Program-made: the position numbers and the translations under genes
Part shown: positions 1 to 11,587 of the stretch, piece by piece
Position numbering within the stretch: the stretch's first letter is position 1
Layout of the letters: each line of letters begins with the position of its first letter
The notes under the pieces: generated by a model
The model's input: the letters and a program-made list of their open reading frames with translations, nothing else
What the model was told of the DNA's origin: nothing
Database searches by the model: none
DNA from: Saccharopolyspora erythraea
Lineage (GTDB): Bacteria > Actinomycetota > Actinomycetes > Mycobacteriales > Pseudonocardiaceae
Assembly (NCBI RefSeq): GCF_018141105.1
Contig: NZ_CP054839.1
Coordinates: 7,381,411-7,445,410 of the forward strand
DNA length: 64,000 nucleotides
Direction of reading: 5' to 3'

Positions 1-896
1 CCCGAGGAGAGCACGTCCGCAGGGTCCACATCGGACATCCCCGCGTGGCTCAGCATCTCGCGGGCCAGCTCCACCGTCAGCTCGACGACGTCGGCCGGGC
101 CGCCGCCGCTGAGCACCTCCACCGCCTCGGCCACCTCCAGCGCGTTGCCGACCGCCCGCCCGAGCGGCACCGACATGTCGGTGATGAGCGCGCTGGTGTT
201 CAGCCCGTTCGCGGTGCCGATCTCGACCAGCGCGGCGGCGAGCTCCCGCGCCTGCCCCAGGTCCTTCATGAAGGCACCGGAACCGCACTTGACGTCCAGC
301 ACCAGCGAGCGGACTCCCTCGGCGATCTTCTTGCTCATGATCGAGCTGGCGATCAGCGGTACGGACTCCACGGTGCCCGTGACGTCGCGCAGGGCGTAGA
401 GCTTGCGGTCGGCCGGGGCGAGCCCCTCCGTCGCCGCGCAGATGACCGCTCCGACGTCGGCGAGCTGCTCGCGGATCTCGTCGGCCGACAGGCTCGCGCG
501 CCAGCCGGGGATCGACTCCAGCTTGTCCAGCGTGCCGCCGGTGTGGCCGAGCCCCCGGCCGGAGAGCTGCGGCACCGCGGCTCCGCACGCGGCCACCAGC
601 GGCGTCAGGGGCAGCGTGATCTTGTCGCCGACGCCGCCCGTGGAGTGCTTGTCCACGGTGGGCGCGCCGACGTCACCGAGGTCGAGGCTCGCGCCGGAGG
701 CCACCATCGCGGCCGTCCAGCGCGCCGTCTCCACAGGTTCCATGCCGCGCAGCAGGATGGCCATCGCCAGCGCCGACATCTGCTCGTCGGCGACGGCGCC
801 GCGCGTGTAGGCGTCGACGACCCAGTCGATCTGCTCGGGGGTGAGTCGTGCGCCGTCGCGCTTCGCCCTGATCACATCGATCACGGAATGAGCCAT
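1..896 (-). CDS. deoA: Thymidine (pyrimidine-nucleoside) phosphorylase, C-terminus beyond the window
   Basis: Phosphorolysis of thymidine to thymine and deoxyribose-1-phosphate, a cytosolic pyrimidine salvage step. The reverse strand reads MAHSVIDVIRAKRDG from an ATG at 896 and stays open to the left edge. It contains KHSTGGVGDK and the family signature SGRGLGHTGGTLDKLE. A GGAGG lies about 5 nt before the 896 ATG; an ATG one codon earlier (899) is too close to it. It is the last visible gene of the nucleoside transporter/cytidine deaminase run on this strand, which fits uptake followed by catabolism. About 298 of an expected 430 residues are visible, so absence of the C-terminal domain is only truncation by the window. 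Confidence 0.93.
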   Translation of the reverse strand, partial: MAHSVIDVIRAKRDGARLTPEQIDWVVDAYTRGAVADEQMSALAMAILLRGMEPVETARWTAAMVASGASLDLGDVGAPTVDKHSTGGVGDKITLPLTPLVAACGAAVPQLSGRGLGHTGGTLDKLESIPGWRASLSADEIREQLADVGAVICAATEGLAPADRKLYALRDVTGTVESVPLIASSIMSKKIAEGVRSLVLDVKCGSGAFMKDLGQARELAAALVEIGTANGLNTSALITDMSVPLGRAVGNALEVAEAVEVLSGGGPADVVELTVELAREMLSHAGMSDVDPADVLSS

Positions 897-944
897 CATC
901 GCCTCCACACGAACGAATCGAAGGACTACCACCAGATCAACGAA

Positions 945-1002
945 CAACCGTGATCGAAGTTCACCGGACAGCCTGGCCGGAGTTCAACCGCCAACCGTGA
1001 TC
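945..1002. repeat. Direct repeat CAACCGTGATC upstream of deoA
   Basis: The 11-mer CAACCGTGATC occurs at 945-955 and again at 992-1002 in the same orientation, 47 bp apart, in the 123-bp space between cdd and deoA. On the transcribed strand it reads GATCACGGTTG. The position just upstream of deoA suggests a regulator site, but no regulator for it is visible, so the role is inference. Confidence 0.4.
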
Positions 1003-1019
1003 AAAGCCCGACGGAACGA

Positions 1020-1418
1020 TCAGAGTTGGAAGGCGTCCGGGAGGACATCGCGCATCGGCAGCACCCCGCGCGGTGTGTCGATAAGGCATTCCGGGCCGCC
1101 GAGCTCGAACAGGACCTGACGGCAGCGCCCGCACGGCATGAGCAGCTCTCCGGTGCCGCTGCGGCACGCCACGGCGACGAACCGGCCGCCGCCGGTCAGG
1201 CGCAACTGCCCCGCCATCGTGCATTCCGCGCAGAGCGCCAGGCCGTAGGAGGCGTTCTCGACGTTGCACCCCACCACCATCCGGCCGTCGTCGCAGATCG
1301 CGGCCGCACCCACCTGGAGCTTCGAGTACGGGCAGTACGCCTTGCCCGCGACCTCCACCGCCGCCGCGCGCAACGCGTCCCAGTCGACCGAGGACGCTGC
1401 GGGAGCCACTGAAGCCAA
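1020..1418 (-). CDS. cdd: Cytidine deaminase
   Basis: Deaminates cytidine and deoxycytidine to uridine forms in the cytosol. The zinc-site motifs are clear: CAECTM (His/Cys-Ala-Glu type, here CAE) and PCGRCRQ supply the metal Cys residues and the catalytic Glu. The substrate-binding NVENASYGLALC precedes them. I chose the TTG start at 1418 because AAGGAG sits 8-9 nt upstream; a GTG at 1463 would add 15 residues that coincide with a hairpin. At about 132 residues it is the normal size for the small tetrameric family. It lies between the nucleoside permeases and deoA on the same strand, so imported cytidine is deaminated and then phosphorolysed. Confidence 0.92.
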   Translation of the reverse strand: MASVAPAASSVDWDALRAAAVEVAGKAYCPYSKLQVGAAAICDDGRMVVGCNVENASYGLALCAECTMAGQLRLTGGGRFVAVACRSGTGELLMPCGRCRQVLFELGGPECLIDTPRGVLPMRDVLPDAFQL

Positions 1419-1447
1419 AGCGAGTTCTCCTTCGCAGGAAGCAGGAA

Positions 1448-1484
1448 GGCGGCGGGCCGGCACCTGAGGCGCCGGCCCGCCGCC
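1448..1484 (-). terminator. GC-rich hairpin between permease and cdd
   Basis: A perfect 14-bp stem (GGCGGCGGGCCGGC at 1448-1461 pairing with 1471-1484) with a 9-nt loop, immediately after the permease stop at 1489. No U tract follows. It could partly terminate or stabilise the transporter mRNA and so reduce cdd-deoA expression. Confidence 0.55.
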
Positions 1485-1488
1485 GCGG

Positions 1489-2748
1489 TCAGTCCGTGCC
1501 GCGCCGGTACTGCAGGCCGTTGGCCGCCGGGGGCCGCAACCGCTGCGACGCAGCCGCCAGCACGATCAGCGTCACCAGGTGCGGCGTGTAGGCCGTGAGC
1601 TCCTCGGGCAGCTCGTCGGTGAACCAGTAGACCGAGTACAGCGCCGAGGCGAACACCGCCGCGATCCCGGCCGAGAACCACTTGCGCCGCCAGATCTGCA
1701 CCGCGACGACGGCGAGCAGCACCAGCGCCGCCGCGTAGAACAGCGCGTGCACCGTGGTCTCGCCGCTGCGCAGTTGCAGGCCGTCGGAGTAGCCGAACAG
1801 CGCCGCGCCGCCCAGCAGCCCGCCCGGCCGCCAGTTGCCGAAGATCATCGCGGCCAGGCCGATGTAACCGCGGTTGTTGGTCTGGTTCTCCAGGTAGCCG
1901 GCCTGGCCCGGGTTGAGGATCAGCGCCGCGCCGCCGATGCCGGCCAGCGCGCCGGAGACGATCACCGCGAGGTACTTGTACCGGTAGACGTTGACGCCCA
2001 GCGACTCCGCCGCGACCGGGTTCTCACCGCACGAGCGCAGCCGCAGCCCGAACGGCGACCGCCACAGCACCAGGTAGCTCACCGGCACCAGCAGGAAGGC
2101 CAGCACGGTCAACGGCGACAGGCCGGTGACCAGGCCGCCGAGGACGCCCGCGACGTCGGAGAGCCCGACCCGCTGCATGTCCTCGAGCTCCTGCAACCAG
2201 TCGCCCAGCGGCTGCACCGAGTAGGTGTCGAACTTCGGCACCGGCGGCGACTCCCGCGGGTTGTGCGAGATCGGCTCGAACACCAGCGTCGACAGGTACT
2301 TCGCCGTCCCGGCGCCGAGCAGGTTGATCGCGACACCGGACACGATGTGGTTGACCCCGAAGGTCACCGTCGCCACCGCGTGCAGCAGGCCGCCGACCGC
2401 GCCGAAGACCGCCGCCGCGACCAGTCCGGCGACCGGGCCCCACTGGTAACCGGCCCATGCACCGCCCCAGGTGCCGAGGATCATCATGCCTTCCAGACCG
2501 ATGTTGATGACCCCGGCGCGTTCGGCCCACAGACCGCCGAGCGCGGCGAGCAGGATCGGCACGCCGAGCCGCACCGCGGCCTGCACCGTCCCGGACGCGG
2601 TCAGCTCGGGCAGTCCGGTCTGGTAGGAGGTCAGCGACACCGCCACCACGGCGACCGCCACCCACAGGGCTGCGCGCGCCCAGCCGGGGAACGGCCTGCG
2701 GGTGCGCTGCCGGACGGGTTCGGTCGTGATGTCCACCGTGGTCGTCAT
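1489..2748 (-). CDS. Nucleoside ABC transporter permease (NupQ/YufQ type)
   Basis: One of two integral membrane permeases of a BMP-dependent nucleoside importer. The 419-residue protein has a cytoplasmic N-terminus, then about ten hydrophobic segments, with the permease loop signatures AERAGVINIGLEGMM, SCGENPVAAESLGVN and MIFGNWRPGG of the branched-chain/ribose permease family. Its ATG overlaps the stop of the upstream permease gene by 4 bp (ATGA), so the two are translationally coupled. It is slightly longer than the usual 310-350 residues, mainly through an internal periplasmic insert around residues 165-195 and a C-terminal extension. The precise substrate (purine or pyrimidine nucleoside) is inferred from the downstream cdd and deoA. 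Confidence 0.9.
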   Translation of the reverse strand: MTTTVDITTEPVRQRTRRPFPGWARAALWVAVAVVAVSLTSYQTGLPELTASGTVQAAVRLGVPILLAALGGLWAERAGVINIGLEGMMILGTWGGAWAGYQWGPVAGLVAAAVFGAVGGLLHAVATVTFGVNHIVSGVAINLLGAGTAKYLSTLVFEPISHNPRESPPVPKFDTYSVQPLGDWLQELEDMQRVGLSDVAGVLGGLVTGLSPLTVLAFLLVPVSYLVLWRSPFGLRLRSCGENPVAAESLGVNVYRYKYLAVIVSGALAGIGGAALILNPGQAGYLENQTNNRGYIGLAAMIFGNWRPGGLLGGAALFGYSDGLQLRSGETTVHALFYAAALVLLAVVAVQIWRRKWFSAGIAAVFASALYSVYWFTDELPEELTAYTPHLVTLIVLAAASQRLRPPAANGLQYRRGTD

Positions 2749-3835
2749 GCGCGCTCACCTCCCGCGCTCGCGGCGGCCGGTTCGGCCGCGGTTCCCGTTG
2801 CCCGCCCGACCCGCCGCTGCTCGGCGGCCTGGTCGTAGCGGCGGACCAGCTCGTAGGCGACGACGACCGACAGCACGATCGCTCCCTGAAGGATCGTCAC
2901 GATCTCCTTCGGCACGCCGATGTTGTCCAGCGTCAGCGAGCTCTTGTCCAGGAACGCCCACAGCAGCGCGCCGAACGCGACACCCAGCGGGTGGTTGCGG
3001 CCCAGCAGCGCGATGGCCAGCCCGGCGAAGCCGTAGCCGGTGGAGAAGTTGATGGTGAAGGTGTGGTCGCGGCCGAGGATCTCGGGCAGGCCGGCGAGCC
3101 CGGCGATGGCACCGGAGAGCAGCATCGCGGTCAGCACCATGCGCCTGGAGTTCACCCCGCCGGCCAGCGCCGCGGTCGGCGAGAGCCCGGAGGCCCGGAG
3201 CTCGAAGCCGTAGCGGGTGCGGTCCATCATCAGCGCGTAGCCGACGCCGACCGCGACCGCGAGCAGCACGAGGCCGAACATCGTGCCCGCCTCGCCCATC
3301 GGGATGCCCGGGATCCACCCGGACTCGGCGATGACCGGCGTGCCCTGGGTGTTGCCGCGGAACTCGCCGAAGACGCGCACGAGGTAGGCGATCACGCCGA
3401 AGGACAGCGTGTTCAGCATGATCGTGGAGATCACCTCCGACACGCCGCGGTAGACCTTCAGCAGCGCCGCGATCCCCGACCACGCGGCCCCGACCAGCGC
3501 GCCCACCGCGATGACCACCAGCGCGTGCAGGCCGAAGGGCAGCGACAGCGAGCCGCCGACGATCGCGGCGACGCAGGCGCCGAGCCGGTACTGGCCCTCG
3601 ATGCCGATGTTGAGCAGGTTCATCTGGAAGCCGATCGCCGCCGCGATCGCGACCAGGTAGTAGGCCCCGGCGGTGTTGACGATGTCGGTCGCCGTCGAGC
3701 CGCGGCCGACCTGCAGCACCATCTCGGCCAGCGCCTCGGCCGGGTTCGCGCCCGAGAGCATCAGTACGAGGCTGCACAGCACGACGGCGAACGCGATCGC
3801 CAGCGCGGGCGGCAGGAGTCTTGCGGTCCAGGTGT

Positions 3836-3839
<4 letters not shown>
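2745..3839 (-). CDS. Nucleoside ABC transporter permease (NupP/YufP type)
   Basis: The second membrane subunit of the same importer, 364 residues, with multiple hydrophobic helices starting at residue 7. Family features include FQMNLLNIGIEGQYRLGA and the EAA-like region ELRASGLSPTAALAGGVN, which contacts the ATPase. It overlaps both neighbours by 4 bp (ATGA at 3836-3839 and at 2745-2748), so ATPase and both permeases form one coupled translation unit. The C-terminal Ala-rich tail of about 30 residues after the last helix is probably cytoplasmic and low in information. Confidence 0.9.
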
Positions 3840-5428
<1,589 letters not shown>

Positions 5429-5491
5429 ATGGCTCCGTCGCTGGAACGCGCCTGCCGCACCTGGTCGGGGCGGGCGGCACTGGGTCTGGCG

Positions 5492-5539
5492 GGCTCCGCG
5501 CGCCGCAGCGCCGGTGTGGGCCGTCCGGCGCGCGGAGCC
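5492..5539 (-). terminator. Intra-operon hairpin after the binding-protein gene
   Basis: A perfect 14-bp stem, GGCTCCGCGCGCCG at 5492-5505 with its complement at 5526-5539, and a 20-nt loop. It sits between the lipoprotein stop (5554) and the ATPase start (5428). Hairpins here commonly protect or attenuate transcripts so that binding protein exceeds transporter. No U run is present. Confidence 0.55.
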
Positions 5540-5553
5540 GCTCGTCGGTGCGG

Positions 5554-6735
5554 TCAGTTCTGCGGCTTGTCGACGACCCTGATCTGGCCGGAGGCGATCG
5601 CCGCCTTGTAGGCGTCGGCGACCGGGACCAGGTCCTGGATCTTGCCGCCGGAGGTGGAGTAGCCGACGCCGTCGATGGCCAGGTCGAACTTCTTGGGCAG
5701 CGTGCTCAGGTCGTTGCGCGCGACCGCGGCGACGTAGTCGAACACCGCGAGGTCGACCCGCTTGAGCATCGACGTGATGATCACGTCCTTGTACTCGGCC
5801 ACGGTCGGCTGGTTGTACTGGTCGGAGTCGACGCCGATGGCCATCGCGCCCGCCGAGCTGACCGACGAGAACACGCCCTTCCCGGAGGCGCCCGCCGCGT
5901 GGTAGATCACGTCGGCCCCGCTCTCCAACTGGCCCTGGGTGACCTCGGAGCCCTTGTTCGGGTCCTGGAAGCCGCTGCTGTCACCGGCCGGGGTCAGGTA
6001 GTCGTGTTTGATCTCGACGTCCGGCGCGGCGGCCTTGGCGCCCTGTTCGAAGCCCGCCTGGAACTTCTCGATCAGCGGGGTCTTCACGCCGCCGACGAAG
6101 CCGACGGTGCAGTTCTTGGACCGGTGCGCGGCGATGACGCCGACCAGGAACGAACCCTGCTCCTCGGCGAAGACCAGCGGCGTGACGTTCGGGACGCCCT
6201 GCACCTCCTCGTCGACGATCCCGAACTTCGTGCCGGGGAACTCCGGAGCGACGATCCTGACCGCGTCGGCGTAGGCGTAGCCGACGGCGATCACCGGGTT
6301 GAAGCCCTCGCGCGCGAGCTGGCGCAGCCGGGTCTGCTTGGCGTCCTCGGGCTCACCCGCACCGGCGTCCAGCGACTTGATCTCCGAGAGGCCCATCTCG
6401 CGCTGGGCTCGTTCGAGGCCGGCGATCGATGCGTCGTTGAACGAGGCGTCGCCGCGGCCGCCGATGTCGAAGGCCAGACCGACCTTCATGTGGGAGGCGT
6501 TCGGCGGCGCCTGCTGCTCGGCAGGCGTGTTCGCCGGTGCGGTGGCGGTGGGCGGCGGGCTGGTCTTGCAGGGCTGACCGCTCGCGTTGTCGCTGCCCCC
6601 GCCCCCGGTGTCCTTGGCGCATCCGGCCAGCGCGAGCGCGCCGGAGAGCACCACGGCGACCGCAGTGGCGCCGGAACGCCCCCTGGACCGCGACCAGCCT
6701 GCACCCGAGCGCCGATGAAGTGGCGTCCGCCGCAT
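5554..6735 (-). CDS. BMP-family nucleoside-binding lipoprotein
   Basis: Extracytoplasmic substrate-binding protein that delivers nucleosides to the ABC transporter encoded next. The start at 6735 is fixed by AAAGGGG a few bases upstream; it gives 393 residues with an Arg-rich N-terminus, a hydrophobic stretch and a lipobox LALAGC, so Cys is lipidated and the protein is membrane-anchored. A Gly/Ser and Pro/Thr/Ala linker follows. The core shows BMP (PF02608) features: VGLAFDIGGRGDASFND near the N-terminus, GFVGGVKTPLIEKFQAGFEQGA, and IYHAAGASGKGVF with IGVDSDQYNQ. It is the first gene of the leftward operon and lies downstream of a long regulatory-looking gap. Confidence 0.93.
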   Translation of the reverse strand: MRRTPLHRRSGAGWSRSRGRSGATAVAVVLSGALALAGCAKDTGGGGSDNASGQPCKTSPPPTATAPANTPAEQQAPPNASHMKVGLAFDIGGRGDASFNDASIAGLERAQREMGLSEIKSLDAGAGEPEDAKQTRLRQLAREGFNPVIAVGYAYADAVRIVAPEFPGTKFGIVDEEVQGVPNVTPLVFAEEQGSFLVGVIAAHRSKNCTVGFVGGVKTPLIEKFQAGFEQGAKAAAPDVEIKHDYLTPAGDSSGFQDPNKGSEVTQGQLESGADVIYHAAGASGKGVFSSVSSAGAMAIGVDSDQYNQPTVAEYKDVIITSMLKRVDLAVFDYVAAVARNDLSTLPKKFDLAIDGVGYSTSGGKIQDLVPVADAYKAAIASGQIRVVDKPQN

Positions 6736-6941
6736 GCCGTACCCCTTTCGTGTCGGTATCGCCGCATGCCCGCGCCACCACCGGCTGGTCCTGCCGAGGA
6801 CCGGGCAATGACGGGCTGCCGGGTCGACTCCCCCCGGAGGCGTTTCCGGGGTGAATTGTTGATCCGGTGGGCAGCGCACGCCATTCGTGGCGTGATCTCC
6901 GGAATTTAGGACCGAACGGTGCCACGGCGGGAGCGAACGCA

Positions 6942-6973
6942 GTCACGAATTGGTTTCTGCATCGATCAACTCG
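6942..6973. repeat. 32-bp imperfect direct repeat, copy 1
   Basis: Begins GTCACG and contains GGTTTCTGCATCGATCAAC. It matches copy 2 at 7420-7451 in 27 of 32 positions by eye, in the same orientation, 478 bp away. This copy is 207 bp upstream of the lipoprotein start. Confidence 0.6.
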
Positions 6974-7419
6974 CGGTGAACGGGGAATTTCGCGGCGCCG
7001 ACGGCCGGCGGAACCGCCCGGAACTCTGGGAATAACGCGGAATTCGGGTGTGTAACGCGCTTTCCGCGACTGCGAGCGGAGAACCGGAAGCACCAACGGC
7101 GAGGAGCACGCGGGCAGGACGGGCACCGGGGCGCACGATGCCGACGCGGGCGAGCGAGCGGGCGGACGGTACCGGAACGGGTGGGCACCCAGCCTGGAGC
7201 ACCGCGTGTGCTCCGGACCACGTGACGGCGCGGGCCGCGGGCCCCAGCGTCCAGGACCGCGGAGCGCCGCTTCGAGCCGGGCGCCCCGCGGCGCCGACCC
7301 GTGCAAGACTGAACCGAACGCGCATTCGACTCGCGAAAGGCCGGGTTCCGGCAAGCCGCCCGCACCGCCCAGCGGTAACCGAGCGTGGTGGCACGCGTCA
7401 CCTCGATTGACGCGAAACT

Positions 7420-7451
7420 GTCACGGAAAGGTTTCTACATCGATCAACCCG
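7420..7451. repeat. 32-bp imperfect direct repeat, copy 2
   Basis: Begins GTCACG and contains GGTTTCTACATCGATCAAC, about 200 bp upstream of sdhC. A TTGACG lies just ahead (7407-7412). Either a duplicated promoter/operator or a binding site for a shared regulator of the sdh and nucleoside operons. Confidence 0.6.
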
Positions 7452-7648
7452 GCCCGGGCGTCTGTCTCATCGATCACAGAGTGCACCTGCGAGTAGGCTC
7501 CGCGGAGCGGCGAGGTCTAGCATCCGATGGGTCAAGGCCCCAGTTCAGGTGGCCGGTGGCGGGCGTACACATCGACGACTCGAACCGGTCGCCGGTGTTC
7601 CCGAGATTGGGGTCGTCAGTCCACCAGCGACGTTGGAGGCCTTCCACC

Positions 7649-8086
7649 ATGGCCAGCACCACCGCCTCCGCGGCGGAGGCCCCCCAACGCGAGGCACTCC
7701 CTCGCGCCAAGGGCTCCCTCTACCGCGGCGATCTGGGCATGTGGTCGTGGGTCGCGCACCGCATCACGGGCGTACTCACCTTCTTCTTCCTGTTCGTACA
7801 CGTCCTGGACACCGCCCTGGTCCGGGTCTCGCCGAACGCCTACGACACGGTCATCGAGACCTACAAGCACCCGGTCATGATCCTGTTCGAGCTGGGTCTG
7901 CTCGCCGCGGTGCTGTTCCACGCGTTCAACGGCATCCGAGTCATGCTCGTCGACTTCTGGTCGAACGGGCCGAAGTACCAGAAGCCCATGCTGTGGACCG
8001 TCGTGGTGCTGTGGCTGGTCCTGATGGTGCCCGCCGCGATCAGCCTGCTCGGCCGGGCCGTCGACATCATGTTCGGGGGGCACTGA
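7649..8086 (+). CDS. sdhC: Succinate dehydrogenase cytochrome b556 subunit
   Basis: Membrane anchor subunit of complex II that binds haem and quinone. The ATG at 7649 is preceded by TTGGAGG. The 145-residue product has a soluble N-terminus, the conserved SLYRGDLGMWSWVAHRITGV (Ser and Arg near the quinone site), three transmembrane segments and the haem-ligand-type FHAFNGIRVM. It begins the sdhCDAB operon, separated from sdhD by one base. The first 20 residues are Ala-rich and variable, as usual for actinomycete SdhC. Confidence 0.94.
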   Translation: MASTTASAAEAPQREALPRAKGSLYRGDLGMWSWVAHRITGVLTFFFLFVHVLDTALVRVSPNAYDTVIETYKHPVMILFELGLLAAVLFHAFNGIRVMLVDFWSNGPKYQKPMLWTVVVLWLVLMVPAAISLLGRAVDIMFGGH

Positions 8087-8087
8087 C

Positions 8088-8507
8088 ATGACCACCACTG
8101 AAGCCCCGCTGTCGGTCGACAAGCCCCGCTCGCCGTCGCGCCCGGCGGCGCGCCGGAGCAACTTCGAGCTCTACAGCTGGCTGTTCATGCGGCTGTCCGG
8201 CGTCGTCCTGCTGTTCCTCGTGCTGGGCCACCTGCTGATCATGCTGTTCCTGGACGGCGGCGTGCACCGGGTCAACTTCGCCTTCGTCGCGGGACGCTGG
8301 TCGTCGCCGTTCTGGCAGTTCTGGGACCTGGCGATGCTGTGGCTGGCCGGTCTGCACGGCGGCAACGGCCTGCGTACCGTCATCAACGACTACTCCCGCA
8401 AGGACGGCACCCGCTTCTGGCTGAAGGTGCTGCTGTACGCGTCGGTGCTGCTGACGGTCGGTCTGGGGAGCTTCGTGCTCTTCACCTTCGACCCGAACAT
8501 CGGCTGA
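8088..8507 (+). CDS. sdhD: Succinate dehydrogenase hydrophobic membrane anchor subunit
   Basis: Second membrane anchor of succinate:quinone reductase. It has 139 residues and three predicted helices; FELYSWLFMRLSGVVLLFLVLGHL contains the conserved Arg and His of the quinone/haem region, and GGNGLRTVINDY closes the core. It starts 1 nt after the sdhC stop. The 72-nt gap to sdhA contains an 8-bp CCGGGGCC/GGCCCCGG hairpin (8528-8557) and two copies of CCCCGGCACCCAGC, which may set the ratio of anchor to catalytic subunits. Confidence 0.92.
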   Translation: MTTTEAPLSVDKPRSPSRPAARRSNFELYSWLFMRLSGVVLLFLVLGHLLIMLFLDGGVHRVNFAFVAGRWSSPFWQFWDLAMLWLAGLHGGNGLRTVINDYSRKDGTRFWLKVLLYASVLLTVGLGSFVLFTFDPNIG

Positions 8508-8579
8508 CCCCGGCACCCAGCAGCTCCCCGGGGCCCGCCCACGGCACGTGGCCCCGGCACCCAGCCCCAGGAGGCGACA

Positions 8580-10366
<1,787 letters not shown>

Positions 10367-10367
<1 letters not shown>

Positions 10368-11152
10368 TGACCGCCACCACCACCAGCAAGCACGACACGA
10401 CCGACCTTCCGGAGGACGCGCCGCCGATCCCGGAAGGCGCCACGATGGTGACCGTCCGGATCCAGCGGTTCAACCCGGAGGTCGACGAGGGCCTGCACTG
10501 GGAGTCCTACCGGGTGCCGGCGCTGCCGACCGACCGCGTCCTCAACCTGCTGCACTACATCAAGTGGTACGTCGACGGCTCGCTGACCTTCCGCCGGTCC
10601 TGCGCGCACGGCGTGTGCGGCTCGGACGCGATGCGGATCAACGGGGTCAACCGGCTGGCCTGCAAGGTGCTGATGAAGGACCTGTTCGCCAAGAGCGGTG
10701 AGACCACCATCAGCGTCGAGCCGATCAAGGGCCTGCCGGTCGAGAAGGACCTGCTGGTCGACATGGAGCCGTTCTTCGAGGCGTACCGGGCGGTCAAGCC
10801 GTACCTGATCACCTCGGGCAACGAGCCGACCCGCGAGCGGCTGCAGTCGGTCGCCGACCGCGCGCGGTTCGACGACACGACCAAGTGCATCCTGTGCGCG
10901 GCGTGCACCACGTCGTGCCCGGTGTACTGGTCGGAGGGCTCCTACTTCGGCCCGGCGGCGATCGTCAACGCCCACCGGTTCATCTTCGACAGCCGGGACG
11001 AGGCCGCCGAGGAGCGCCTGGACATCCTCAACGACGTCGACGGCGTCTGGCGCTGCCGCACGACCTTCAACTGCACGGACGCCTGCCCGCGTGGCATCCA
11101 GGTCACCAAGGCGATCCAGGAGGTCAAGCGGGCCCTGATGTTCCGCCGCTGA
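10367..11152 (+). CDS. sdhB: Succinate dehydrogenase iron-sulfur subunit
   Basis: Carries electrons from SdhA to the membrane quinone site. The 261-residue protein has a [2Fe-2S] region SCAHGVCGSDAMRINGVN with a later C (RLACK), a [4Fe-4S] motif CILCAACTTSCPV, and the [3Fe-4S] region CRTTFNCTDACPRG. The acidic Thr-rich N-terminal 25 residues precede the ferredoxin fold. It ends the operon and is followed after 17 bp by a strong hairpin. Confidence 0.96.
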
Positions 11153-11169
11153 CCGCCCGCGACACCCGA

Positions 11170-11203
11170 CCGGCGCCCGCCCCACCACAGGGGCGGGCGC
11201 CGG
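11170..11203 (+). terminator. Terminator-like hairpin after sdhB
   Basis: A perfect 14-bp stem CCGGCGCCCGCCCC (11170-11183) / 11190-11203 with loop ACCACA, followed by TCTCTGTC. GC-rich hairpin without a clean U tract, typical of high-GC actinomycetes. Confidence 0.75.
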
Positions 11204-11259
11204 TCTCTGTCAGGGGCGCCTGAGGCTCCGCCACGCAAGGTGGGCCCAGGGACGAGCGC

Positions 11260-11487
11260 TCAGCGTCGCGACGCTCGGTAACCGCGCCACCCCAGAACGC
11301 CGATGATGGTGCCGAGCACGATCGAGACGACGGCGATCACGACATGGACAACGAGGTAGGAAGTCGGCGAACCGTCCGCCCAGGAACGCTCGCTGGTCCA
11401 GATGTTGCGGATGAAGTTCGGCCACAGCAGGTACGTCCAGACCCCGAAGGCCAGCAGGAACAGCGACCAACCACGCGAAAGTGTCAC
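11260..11487 (-). CDS. SCO4848-type small membrane protein
   Basis: A 75-residue protein of unknown function with two hydrophobic helices (about residues 5-22 and 44-66) around the conserved PNFIRNIWTSERSW and a basic C-terminus GWRGYRASRR. The arrangement beside sdhB and a DD-carboxypeptidase gene resembles the Streptomyces SCO4847-SCO4848 neighbourhood near sdh, from memory of that genome. It is antisense to, and 100 bp from, the carboxypeptidase gene. The starting ATG at 11487 has no strong ribosome-binding site. Confidence 0.8.
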   Translation of the reverse strand: MTLSRGWSLFLLAFGVWTYLLWPNFIRNIWTSERSWADGSPTSYLVVHVVIAVVSIVLGTIIGVLGWRGYRASRR

Positions 11488-11587
11488 GCCGCCAGTATCG
11501 GCCCACGCCTGCGGGCATCACTCCACCGGGGCGTAGCCGACTCCGTCCGACCGCCGCTACGCAACGACATTGGTTAGCCTTCAACGT

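Larger units (their letters stand above)
6736..7648. other. 0.9-kb divergent intergenic region
   Basis: No gene is supported between the lipoprotein (leftward) and sdhC (rightward). Open frames here have no recognisable domains and implausible Arg/Pro-rich composition. The region holds the two copies of a 32-bp near-repeat listed separately and presumably both promoters. I see no riboswitch-like fold that I can name. Confidence 0.6.

Noticed and set aside
6736-7648. Several Arg/Pro/Ala-rich open frames in the long gap before sdhC
   Set aside because: No conserved domains, no ribosome-binding sites, and composition typical of GC-rich noncoding or antisense frames.
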